A model generated the notes under the pieces. That model had not been told where the DNA came from. It made no database searches and saw nothing but the letters and a program-made list of their open reading frames with translations. A stretch of DNA of 64,000 bases from BOG-908 sp963850605 (GTDB lineage Bacteria > Pseudomonadota > Alphaproteobacteria > Acetobacterales > Acetobacteraceae), in contig CAWKLX010000007.1 of NCBI GenBank assembly GCA_963850605.1, positions 310,001-374,000 of the forward strand. Reading direction: 5' to 3'. This document shows, in pieces, positions 43,916-51,919 of this stretch (position 1 is the first letter of the stretch; the number at the start of each line of letters is the position of its first letter). A program made the translations under genes and the position numbers.

Positions 43916-44734
43916 ATGGCCGTGCCAGACAGCCAGATGTCCGCCACCGGCACCTTGCTCGACGAGGGCAGGCTGGACGATGCGGTGGCGATGCTGGGCG
44001 CACGTTTGCGCACGCATCCCGCCGACCATGCCGCGCGCACCTTGCTTGCCGAGCTGTTGTGCCTGTCCGGCGCGTTCGAGAGGGCGGACGCGCAACTGGC
44101 GATCGTGGCGCAACAGACGGTGGACCGCCCCGTGGCCATCGCGCGCCTGCGCCACCTGATACGTGCGGCGACCGCGCGGGAAGCCTGGTTCGCCGAGGGC
44201 GCGGTTCCGGCATTGATGGGAGAGCCCACGCCGCTGCAGCGGACGGCCATGGAGCTGGCGGTGGCCATGCGGACGGGGGATGCCGCGCGGACGGCGGCTT
44301 TGCTGGAGCAGGCCGAGGCGGCCCGCGCGAAACTGTCCGGCACGGCGGACGGCGTCGCGTTCGACGATTGGCGCGATGCGGACGACCGATCGGCCTGGTT
44401 TTTCGAGATACTCACCGGCGATGGCGGCTATTTATGGGCCGATCCGGCCAACATCGCGGGCCTTAGATTCTCGCCCGCCACACGGCCGGTCGATCTGCTG
44501 TGGCGCGAGGCGCGGATGAGCCTGCACGATGGTCGTGTGGCCGATATCGTGGTCCCGGCGCAGTATGCCGCGCGGCCGGAGACCACCCAAGCGCATCGTC
44601 TGGGCCGCGAAACGGATTGGCGCGAGGCGGGCGGCGCCTCGGTGGGGTTGGGCCAGCGTCTTTGGCTGTTGGGCGAGGACGCGCGTGGCGTGCTGGAGTT
44701 GACCGACATCCAGTTCAGGCCGCCCAGGACATGA
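43916..44734 (+). CDS. tagJ: T6SS accessory protein TagJ (ImpE family)
   Basis: A 272-residue ImpE/TagJ protein. The N-terminal half has TPR-like helical repeats (GTLLDEGRLDDAVAMLGARL, DHAARTLLAELLCLSGAFER); the C-terminal half is a beta-rich domain ending GEDARGVLELTDIQF. In other bacteria TagJ binds the N-terminal helix of TssB and helps ClpV recruitment. The nearby tssB and tssH support that role here. The stop overlaps the tssE ATG. Starts at ATG 43916 or the internal MSATGTLLDEGRL are both possible. Confidence 0.88.
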   Translation: MAVPDSQMSATGTLLDEGRLDDAVAMLGARLRTHPADHAARTLLAELLCLSGAFERADAQLAIVAQQTVDRPVAIARLRHLIRAATAREAWFAEGAVPALMGEPTPLQRTAMELAVAMRTGDAARTAALLEQAEAARAKLSGTADGVAFDDWRDADDRSAWFFEILTGDGGYLWADPANIAGLRFSPATRPVDLLWREARMSLHDGRVADIVVPAQYAARPETTQAHRLGRETDWREAGGASVGLGQRLWLLGEDARGVLELTDIQFRPPRT

Positions 44735-45225
44735 GCGGCGTCTCGGCGCCGTTATCCGCGCCGTCCATATTGGACCGTCTGCTCGACGCCGCGCCCGAGC
44801 AAAGCATCGATCCGCCGCGCACGCGCCAGGCGCAGATGCGGGACGCCCTGGAAAGTTTACGGCGCGACCTGGAGAACATACTCAACACCCGCAAATGCGC
44901 CATCACGCCGCCGGCAGCACTCAAGCAGGTGCGACGCTCGCTGTTGACGTACGGCGTCGGCGATTTCGTGGGTGCCAACATGGTGACCCGTGAGCAGCGC
45001 CAGGTATTTGCCCGCACGCTGGAGGAGTCCGTGCGCGAGGCCGAACCGCGGTTTCGCAACCTGGCGGTCAGCGTGCTGGACCCGCGCGACGCCTCGGAGC
45101 GTGTGTTGCGACTGCGCATCGAGGCCACCGTGGTGCTGGATGACGGCGCGACCCCGGTGCTGTTCGCGTCCTCGATCAATCCCGCGACGCTGCGCTTTTC
45201 GGTGGCAGAGGCCAGCTATGCCTGA
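44731..45225 (+). CDS. tssE: T6SS baseplate protein TssE (gp25-like)
   Basis: A 164-residue gp25/lysozyme-like baseplate wedge protein. The sequence has SILDRLLDAAPEQS, a DALESLRRDLENILNTRK helix with the E-x-x-R-type element needed for sheath assembly, VRRSLLTYGVGDF, and a C-terminal beta domain (RVLRLRIEATVVLDDG). The open frame begins 231 bases earlier inside tagJ, but MSGVSAPLSAPSILDRLL at 44731 is the true start and overlaps the tagJ stop. It lies between tagJ and tssF. Confidence 0.93.
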   Translation: MSGVSAPLSAPSILDRLLDAAPEQSIDPPRTRQAQMRDALESLRRDLENILNTRKCAITPPAALKQVRRSLLTYGVGDFVGANMVTREQRQVFARTLEESVREAEPRFRNLAVSVLDPRDASERVLRLRIEATVVLDDGATPVLFASSINPATLRFSVAEASYA

Positions 45226-45273
45226 CTGTTCATTCCCTGATTACGAAACGAATATCGTGGGGTTGTTTGTGTC

Positions 45274-47091
45274 ATGACTGGCGGCCAATTGCTGCCGCTG
45301 TATGACCAGGAGCTTGCATATCTGCGCCAGCTCGCCGGTGAATTCGCCGATGCGCATCCGAAGATCGCCGGGCGGCTGCGCCTGTCGGCCGATGCGGTGG
45401 ATGACCCGCATGTGGCACGGCTGATCGAGGGTTTCGCGCTGATTGCCGCCCGCATACGGCAGAAGCTGGACGACGAGTTTCCGGAGCTGACCGACAGCCT
45501 GCTGGGGGCATTGTATCCCCATTTGCTGGCGCCGTTTCCGTCGGCCGCCATCGCGCGTTTTTCGCCCCTGCCCGATCTGGACGGCGCTTATCACGTGCGC
45601 CGGGGCACCGCGCTGGAGATGGAACCGATCGGCGGCGAGGCGTGCCGCTACCGCACGACGCAGGATGTGGAGCTGTGGCCGATCCGGGTAGTCTCGGCCG
45701 AATATGGCGGGCGGCCGCTGGTGGCCCCGGCCGGGCCTTTGTCCCAGCATGCGGTGGCCAGCATCCGGCTCGTGCTGGAGTGCCTGGCGCCTGGCCAGAG
45801 TTTTACCAATCTCGGCATGGACCGGCTGCGGTTTTTCCTGCACGGGCTGCCGCAGCACGCGGCCGGACTTTACGAGCTAGTGTGCAACAACCTGCTGGGG
45901 ATTGCGCTGGCCGATCACCCCGAGGACGTGCGGCCGGTGTTCCTGACGACCGCCTCCCTCAATCCCGGCGGGTTCACGCCCGAGGAGGCGATGCTTCCGA
46001 CCTCGCCGCGCTCGCTGGACGCCTACCGGCTGCTTGGCGAGTATTTCTCGTTTCCGCAGAAATTCCTGTTCTTCGATCTGTGCGGCATCAGCGCCAAGGC
46101 GCTGCACCAGGCCGGGCGGCGGCTGGAGGTTTTTTTCTATCTGGATCGGTCGGTTCCGGGCATGGAGCGCCAGGTCAACGCGGATTCGTTCGTGCTTGGG
46201 TGCAGTCCGATCGTGAACCTGTTCACGCAGCGCGCCGAGCCGGTGGCGCTGACCTACGAGAGCGCCGAATATCACGTGGTGCCCGATAGCCGGCGCCACG
46301 CGACGCGCGAGGTTTTTTCCGTCGATCGCGTGACCCTGAACCAGCCCGGGCGCGGCAGCCGCCCCGTCCTGCCGTATTTCGCCAGCCACCATGCTGCTGA
46401 CCCATCCCGGCAGACCCTGTTCTGGGCCACCAGCCGGCGCCGCATGGGCGAGCGCGACGACAGCACCGACGTAATGCTGTCCATCGTCGATACCGAACTC
46501 AATCCTTCGTCGCCCACTGACGGCATCCTGGCCATCGAGACCACCTGTGTGAACCGCGATCTGCCACGGCAGATCCCGTATGGCGGCAACCGGCCGGCGG
46601 TCAGCATGGTCGATGGCGCGGCCGAGGTGACCAGTGTGCGCTGCATCACCCCGCCCACCGCGACGCTGCGCCCCTCCGGCGGGCGGCGCGCCGGGTGGCG
46701 GCTGATCTCGCAATTATCGCTCAACCATCTGTCGCTGTCGGACGAGGAGGACGGCGCGCAGGCGTTGCGGGAAATCCTGCGTCTGCACGATCTGCGCGAC
46801 GTGCCGGAGACCCGCGCGGCGATCGAAAGCATACGCCGCGTTGCCAGCACGCGCGGTACCGCACGGCTGCCTGGTCAGGGGGCGATCTGCCGCGGCATCG
46901 ATGTCACGGTCGAACTCGATGCGCGGCGGCTGGAGGGCAACGGCGCCTTTCTGTTCGCCTCGGTCCTGGACCGTTTTCTCGGCCTGTACGCCTCGCTCAA
47001 CAGTTTCACGCGGTTGACCGTGCGGCTGCAGGGACGGGAGGACGTGCTGCGCCGCTTCCCACCACGTTCCGGCGACCGGAGCTTGCTGTGA
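45274..47091 (+). CDS. tssF: T6SS baseplate protein TssF
   Basis: A 605-residue baseplate wedge protein. Typical segments are LLPLYDQELAYLRQLAGEFA, ARIRQKLDDEFPELTDSLLG, LYPHLLAPFPSAAI, NPGGFTPEEAMLPTSPRS and a C-terminal LYASLNSFTRLTVRLQGRED region. Full length. It is followed by tssG with overlapping stop and GTG start, as in nearly all T6SS loci. 48 bases separate it from tssE. Confidence 0.95.
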   Translation: MTGGQLLPLYDQELAYLRQLAGEFADAHPKIAGRLRLSADAVDDPHVARLIEGFALIAARIRQKLDDEFPELTDSLLGALYPHLLAPFPSAAIARFSPLPDLDGAYHVRRGTALEMEPIGGEACRYRTTQDVELWPIRVVSAEYGGRPLVAPAGPLSQHAVASIRLVLECLAPGQSFTNLGMDRLRFFLHGLPQHAAGLYELVCNNLLGIALADHPEDVRPVFLTTASLNPGGFTPEEAMLPTSPRSLDAYRLLGEYFSFPQKFLFFDLCGISAKALHQAGRRLEVFFYLDRSVPGMERQVNADSFVLGCSPIVNLFTQRAEPVALTYESAEYHVVPDSRRHATREVFSVDRVTLNQPGRGSRPVLPYFASHHAADPSRQTLFWATSRRRMGERDDSTDVMLSIVDTELNPSSPTDGILAIETTCVNRDLPRQIPYGGNRPAVSMVDGAAEVTSVRCITPPTATLRPSGGRRAGWRLISQLSLNHLSLSDEEDGAQALREILRLHDLRDVPETRAAIESIRRVASTRGTARLPGQGAICRGIDVTVELDARRLEGNGAFLFASVLDRFLGLYASLNSFTRLTVRLQGREDVLRRFPPRSGDRSLL

Positions 47092-48221
47092 CGCCGAAGA
47101 TCACGCTTGCGGCCCGCCTTGCCGGCGCGCCGCATCGGTTCGACGGCCTGCAGGCGGTTCGCCTGACCGAACTCGGCGGCATGCGGCTGGCGGACGGAGC
47201 CTCGGCGGCGCGGGAGCCGACGCGGCTCGAATCGGTCCAGGGCCTGGCATTCGCCCCCGCCCCCGTGGCCTCGATCGGGGACCGTGCGGGGCGCGCGCAC
47301 ATCCGCATGGCTTTTCTTGGTCTGACGGGACCGCTGGGCGTGCTGCCGCAGCCTTACAGCGAGCTGGCACAGAAAGCGGACCGGCTGCGCAACCGGGCTG
47401 TCTCGGCGTTCCTGGATCTGTTCAATCATCGGCTGGCGAGCCTGTTCCTGCGCGCGTCCGAAAAGTATCGGCTCGGGCTGCTGTTGCAGCGCGACGCGAC
47501 GCGCCCGCCGCACGCCGCCGGGCGGGCGCCGCCGCGTGATCCAGCCAGCGAGGCGATGCTGGCGCTGGCCGGATACGGGACCCCGCATCTGCGCGGCCGC
47601 ATGACGGTCGAGGATGACGTGCTGTTGTTTTACGCCGGCCTGTTCGCGGCTCGCCTGCGGCCGCCGGGTGCGCTGCGATCCATGCTGAGCGACTTTCTCG
47701 GCATGGACGTGCGCATCGAACCTTTCTCCGGGCGCTGGGTGCCGGTGGCGGCCGAGGAGCAGACCCGCCTGCCCGGTGCGGGCGGCGAGCAGAATTTTAC
47801 CCGGCTGGGTGTCGATACGGTGGCCGGCGGTCGGTGCTGGGACGTGCAGGGCAGTTTTCGAGTTGTGGTGGGTCCGGTGGACCGGGACGGCATGCGTGCG
47901 CTGATGCCCGACCAGCCGACCTTGCGCAAACTTGTCGATCTGGTGCGCGCCTATGCCGGGCTGGACCTCGGTTTCGATGTGCAGATCATTTTGCGGGCGG
48001 ATTGTGTGCCCGAGCTGGAAATGGGCGGCCAGGACGTGGCCGATCCGCCGCGCCTGGGCTGGAATACCTGGGCGAGGCAGCTTCCCGCGTTGGCCGACCG
48101 CGACGACATCCTGCTCGACCCCGATATCGTGATGGTGCGGCCGGCGGGAGCGGCCGGCCCGCAAAGATCATTCGCCGCGGGCCACAACCTGCCGGCCCCG
48201 CCTGTGTTGGAACCGACATGA
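47088..48221 (+). CDS. tssG: T6SS baseplate protein TssG
   Basis: A 377-residue baseplate protein that joins TssF in the wedge. Landmarks: RIRMAFLGLTGPLGVLPQPY-like HIRMAFLGLTGPLGVLPQPY, ELAQKADRLRNRAVSAFLDL, FNHRLASLFLRASEKYR, SMLSDFLGMDVRIEPFSGRW, and a C-terminal LRADCVPELEMGG. The start is GTG 47088, overlapping the tssF TGA; the earlier open frame is a shadow of tssF. Its stop overlaps the tagH ATG. Confidence 0.93.
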   Translation: MTPKITLAARLAGAPHRFDGLQAVRLTELGGMRLADGASAAREPTRLESVQGLAFAPAPVASIGDRAGRAHIRMAFLGLTGPLGVLPQPYSELAQKADRLRNRAVSAFLDLFNHRLASLFLRASEKYRLGLLLQRDATRPPHAAGRAPPRDPASEAMLALAGYGTPHLRGRMTVEDDVLLFYAGLFAARLRPPGALRSMLSDFLGMDVRIEPFSGRWVPVAAEEQTRLPGAGGEQNFTRLGVDTVAGGRCWDVQGSFRVVVGPVDRDGMRALMPDQPTLRKLVDLVRAYAGLDLGFDVQIILRADCVPELEMGGQDVADPPRLGWNTWARQLPALADRDDILLDPDIVMVRPAGAAGPQRSFAAGHNLPAPPVLEPT

Positions 48222-49873
48222 AGCTCACCCTGCGCCTTGCCGACCACGACAACGAGACGGGACAAAGCCGCACGCTGGAGACCGGGCGGCTGACGATCGG
48301 CCGCGGCCCGGAGAACGACTGGGTGCTGGCCGATCCGGATCGTACGCTGTCGAAAAACCATTGCCGCATCGATGCGTCGGAGGGCGGTTTCATGCTGACC
48401 GACCTCAGCACCAATGGCGTGTTCCTGTCCGGCGCGTCGTCACCGATCGGGCGGGGCCAGTCCTGCGCGTTGGAGCATGGCGACAGCATCGCCCTGGGAC
48501 CCTATCGCGTGCAGGCCGAGATTACCGGCGCCGAGGGTCTGGCTGTCGGCGGGCTGGGGCTACCCCAATCGGAGGTGGACGCCATATTCCTGGGCGGCAC
48601 CGGTCGCCCGCCGCCCGTGGCCCCGACCATCCCCGAAGGCTGGGCCGCCGACATGCCGAGCGGCGGCTTCGGGCCGGACCGGCGCGCGGCCAGGGAAGGA
48701 TGGGACGCGCCCCCGGACCCGGCCAGCTACGCCGCGACGGGCCTGTTCGAGCAGCCGGCCACACCGGGTGCGCGCAACCTGCCGGACCATCCATTCGCCG
48801 CGTCCCCCAGCCTGTTCGCCACCCAATCCGAACACATCCCGGCTGCCGGCACGGTGATGCGGCTGCCGGAAACCCAGGTGGTGCTGCCGACCGACTGGAA
48901 TGATATCGATCCGATGGAGTCGATGTCCGTCCGGCCCGCCTCGGCGCCCGGCGGGACGCCATCGTGGCCGCCCGCCTTGCCCGAGCCGCCGCCGCCGCCG
49001 CCCAGCCTGCCGGAAGACTGGGTCTTGCCGGAACCTGCAGCGCCGGTGCTGCCCGCCGCCTGGGAGGCGCCGCCATCACCGGCGGCGGCGCCAGCCCGCC
49101 CGGAACCCGCGCCAGCGCCGAGCTTGCCGCCCGCGCCGGCGCCTGTCTCGGCCATCCCCGCCCCTGCCTCCCGTCCTGCCAGGCCCGTGCCGGCCAGGAC
49201 GGTACGGCCCCCGCCGGTGGTGGCACCCCCTGCCCCACCAGCGCCGGTCCTGGATGCGGTCGAGGCCGTGGACAGCGCGCCGGCAAGCGCCGAAGCGCTG
49301 CTGCTCGCGCTGTTGGAAGGCGCGGGCTTGCCGGCGGAGACGCTGCACGGCGCCGACGCGCTGGCGAGCATGCGGGACATCGGCGAGATGATTCGCGCCG
49401 CGGTGGACGGCGTGCGCGACATCATGAGCACGCGCGCGCTGGTGAAGTCGGAGTTCCGGGTCGATCAGACCGTGCTGAGAAGATCTGACAACAACGCGGT
49501 CAAATTTGCGCCGGACGTGCAGCGATGCCTGGCCGCGATGGTGGGCCAGCCGCCGCCGGGGTTCCTGCCTGGTCCAGCGGCGATGCGGCAGGCGATGGAG
49601 GACATCAAGCATCACGAGCTGGCGCTGGTGGCCGCGTTGAACAGCGTATTCGCCGATCTGGACCAGCAGCTCGACCCCGAAACGATCATGCGCCGCGCGC
49701 GTCAGGATACCGGCCTTTCGACGATGCTGCCCTATGCCAGGGAGGCGAGATGCTGGGCGATCTATGTCGAGGCTCACCGGCTGTTGCGCGACAGCGGGGC
49801 CGCCAATACGGGCGGCTCGCTGCTGGCGCCGCTGGCGGCCGCCTATGGACGCCAATTGCGGCGTAGTGTTTGA
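48218..49873 (+). CDS. tagH: T6SS FHA-domain protein TagH (Fha)
   Basis: A 551-residue forkhead-associated protein. The FHA domain lies at residues 1-~100 with RLTIGRGPENDWVLAD, LSKNHCRI and LTDLSTNGVFL, the phosphothreonine-binding residues of the family. A proline-rich disordered middle (~250-380, many P/A runs) follows, then the conserved TagH C-terminal domain (EALLLALLEGAGL, TRALVKSEFRVDQTVLRRSD, NAVKFAPDVQRCLAAMVG). In Agrobacterium the homologue binds phosphorylated TssL after PpkA action. The operon holds that kinase, a phosphatase and a suitable TssL, so the same switch is likely. Confidence 0.93.
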   Translation: MKLTLRLADHDNETGQSRTLETGRLTIGRGPENDWVLADPDRTLSKNHCRIDASEGGFMLTDLSTNGVFLSGASSPIGRGQSCALEHGDSIALGPYRVQAEITGAEGLAVGGLGLPQSEVDAIFLGGTGRPPPVAPTIPEGWAADMPSGGFGPDRRAAREGWDAPPDPASYAATGLFEQPATPGARNLPDHPFAASPSLFATQSEHIPAAGTVMRLPETQVVLPTDWNDIDPMESMSVRPASAPGGTPSWPPALPEPPPPPPSLPEDWVLPEPAAPVLPAAWEAPPSPAAAPARPEPAPAPSLPPAPAPVSAIPAPASRPARPVPARTVRPPPVVAPPAPPAPVLDAVEAVDSAPASAEALLLALLEGAGLPAETLHGADALASMRDIGEMIRAAVDGVRDIMSTRALVKSEFRVDQTVLRRSDNNAVKFAPDVQRCLAAMVGQPPPGFLPGPAAMRQAMEDIKHHELALVAALNSVFADLDQQLDPETIMRRARQDTGLSTMLPYAREARCWAIYVEAHRLLRDSGAANTGGSLLAPLAAAYGRQLRRSV

Positions 49874-49947
49874 GCGACCGGTGTGTTTGAACGATGTCGC
49901 GGTGCCCGAGTGTGTTCCGCGCCACGATGCAGGAAGCAGGAAAGCAG

Positions 49948-50391
49948 ATGCCGCGCCTATCGCTTGTTTTTGCCGCCGCCACCGCCACGCAACTCGCCGC
50001 CTGCGCCAGCGGGCCGCCGAGCATCGTGCACGTGACACTGCGCGCGGCGTCCGATCTCAATCCAGACACGGTCGGCCTGCCTAACCCGGTGCAGGCGCAT
50101 GTGTATCTGCTGCGCACGTCGGACACGTTTTCCAACACCGACTATTTTCAGCTGGCCGACCACGAACGCGCCATACTCGGGCCCGACCTGCTCGCGTCGC
50201 GGGAAGTTACCGTGCGCCCGGGCCAGTCGCAGGATGTGGCGATTCCCGTGGTGCCCGAGACCAAGATCGTTGCCATTACGGCGGCCTTCCGCAACATCGA
50301 CGCCGGCACGTGGCGCGCGACCACGCCGCTGCACGGCACGATACTGGCCACTCTGGGCGCGCAGACGGTGCAGATCGTCGAGTCCAAGTGA
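49948..50391 (+). CDS. tssJ: T6SS outer-membrane lipoprotein TssJ
   Basis: A 147-residue lipoprotein of the TssJLM membrane complex. The signal peptide ends in a lipobox LAAC with the lipidated cysteine at residue 19 (MPRLSLVFAAATATQLAAC). The mature domain has the transthyretin-like beta fold with NPVQAHVYLLRTSDTFSN and AAFRNIDAGTWR, typical of TssJ. The start 49948 follows GGAAAGCAG; two upstream methionines in frame (49894, 49927) would put the lipobox too far from the N-terminus. It anchors TssM to the outer membrane. Confidence 0.9.
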   Translation: MPRLSLVFAAATATQLAACASGPPSIVHVTLRAASDLNPDTVGLPNPVQAHVYLLRTSDTFSNTDYFQLADHERAILGPDLLASREVTVRPGQSQDVAIPVVPETKIVAITAAFRNIDAGTWRATTPLHGTILATLGAQTVQIVESK

Positions 50392-50451
50392 TGGTGCACC
50401 TGTCATGACAGTTTGCCACGGAGCGGCGCCGTTCCGGGCGGACGGACGCTG

Positions 50452-51789
50452 ATGCAATCGTCCAACCGCGTGGTCTGGACCGAGGGCATGTTCTTGCGTG
50501 TCCAGCATTTCCAGCAGGCCGACCGCTGGACCGAGGCGCTGGTGGCCGCCAGCGTGCGCGACTTGCAGCCGCATCGCTGGGGCGTGGCGGAGATCGCGCT
50601 AGATCGTGACATGCTGCACATCGGCAAGTTTGCCTTGTCGGTGTGTCGAGGCGCCATGCCGGACGGGACACCGTTTTCCATCCCGGACGACACCGACCCG
50701 CCGCCGCCCTTGGAGCTGACCGGCAGTGAACGCGGCGCCGCCGTGTTCCTCGCCATGCCGCTGCGCCAGCAGGGCGCGTTCGAAACCGGTGGCGACCGGC
50801 GGGAGGATGCCGGCACGCGTTTTCGCCGTGCCGCTTTCGACGCCCCGGACGCCAATAGCGGCAGTTTTGCCAGTGCGTCGCTGGAGATCGGCCGTGCGCG
50901 CTTGAGCTACATCGTGTCCGGCGCGCCGACCGCGGGTTATGCGCTGCTGCCGGTTGCCGTGATCGTGGAGATGCGGCCCGATCTGTCGGTGATGCTGGAC
51001 GAGAAGTTCATTGCACCCTGCCTGAACTGTGCCGCGCAGCCCGTCATCATGGGGTTCCTGACCGAATTGCAGGGCCTGATCACCCATCGCGCGGAAGCGA
51101 TCGCCGCGCGTATGGCCGACCCGTCCGTGCGCGGGACGGCCGAGGTGGCCGATTTCATGCTGCTGCAAAGCATGAACCGCGCGGAGCCGCTGCTGCGCCA
51201 TCTGCTGGCGGCGGCCGCGACCCTGCATCCGGAGGCATTCTATCGTCACTGCATCGTGCTGGCGGGCGAACTGGCGACCTACACCGCGCAGAGCAAGCGC
51301 GCGGCCGTGTTTCCGCCGTATCGCCACGATAATCTGACCGCTACCTTCGCACCTGTCTTCGCCGATCTGCGCGCCTCGCTGAGCAGTGTTCTGGAACAGA
51401 CGGCGGTGCTGATACCGCTGCAGGACCGCAGGCACGGTGTGCGCGTGGGCATGATCGCGGACCGGTCGCTGCTGCTGGGCGCTACCTTCGTGCTGAGCGT
51501 GCATGCCGACGTGCCGGCCGAGCAGTTGCGCCGCATGTTCCCCAACCAGATGAAGATCGGCCCGGTGGAGCAGATCGCGCAACTGGTCAACATCGCGCTG
51601 CCGGGCATCCCGATACGGCCGCTGCCGGTGGCGCCGCGGCAACTGCCGTATCGGTCAGGGTCGGTGTATTTCGAGCTGGAGCGGGGCGGGCCAATCTGGA
51701 AGCAACTGGCGACCTCCGGGGCGATTGCATTGCACCTGGCGGGGAGTTTTCCGCAGATCGAGATGGAACTTTGGGCGATTAAGGATTAG
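50452..51789 (+). CDS. tssK: T6SS baseplate protein TssK
   Basis: A 445-residue baseplate protein that links the wedge to the TssL/TssM membrane complex. The N-terminal signature VVWTEGMFLRVQHFQQADRW (present in essentially all TssK proteins), DRDMLHIGKFALS and the C-terminal VYFELERGGPIWKQL segment are visible. The frame opens 13 codons earlier, but MQSSNRVVWTEG at 50452 is the natural N-terminus. It is followed by 130 bases that contain two facing copies of the AT-rich hairpin repeat before tssL. Confidence 0.95.
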   Translation: MQSSNRVVWTEGMFLRVQHFQQADRWTEALVAASVRDLQPHRWGVAEIALDRDMLHIGKFALSVCRGAMPDGTPFSIPDDTDPPPPLELTGSERGAAVFLAMPLRQQGAFETGGDRREDAGTRFRRAAFDAPDANSGSFASASLEIGRARLSYIVSGAPTAGYALLPVAVIVEMRPDLSVMLDEKFIAPCLNCAAQPVIMGFLTELQGLITHRAEAIAARMADPSVRGTAEVADFMLLQSMNRAEPLLRHLLAAAATLHPEAFYRHCIVLAGELATYTAQSKRAAVFPPYRHDNLTATFAPVFADLRASLSSVLEQTAVLIPLQDRRHGVRVGMIADRSLLLGATFVLSVHADVPAEQLRRMFPNQMKIGPVEQIAQLVNIALPGIPIRPLPVAPRQLPYRSGSVYFELERGGPIWKQLATSGAIALHLAGSFPQIEMELWAIKD

Positions 51790-51790
51790 G

Positions 51791-51835
51791 GAAGATGTTC
51801 TTTTTTACTAAAAAGAACCAAAAAACTTTTGCTCA
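51791..51835 (-). repeat. AT-rich hairpin repeat, copy C
   Basis: On the minus strand CAAAAGTTTTTTGGTTC then TTTTTAGTAAAAAAGAACATCTTC. It begins 1-2 bases after the tssK stop codon, facing copy D. Together they form an imperfect inverted pair that splits the tssK-tssL junction of the operon. Confidence 0.6.
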
Positions 51836-51873
51836 TCGGCGCGCGCGCCGTAGCAACGTGTCGGATCAAGTCT

Positions 51874-51916
51874 GGAAAAGTTCTTTGCTTCTTTCTTTCA
51901 AGAAAGAAAGTCTTAC
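51874..51916 (+). repeat. AT-rich hairpin repeat, copy D
   Basis: GGAAAAGTTCTTTGCTTC then TTTCTTTCAAGAAAGAAAGTCTTAC, in opposite orientation to copy C across a 38-base spacer. It ends 3 bases before the tssL ATG (51920), so the usual ribosome site of tssL is replaced by GAAAGAAAG; translation may depend on this sequence or be weak. Confidence 0.6.
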
Positions 51917-51919
51917 TTG

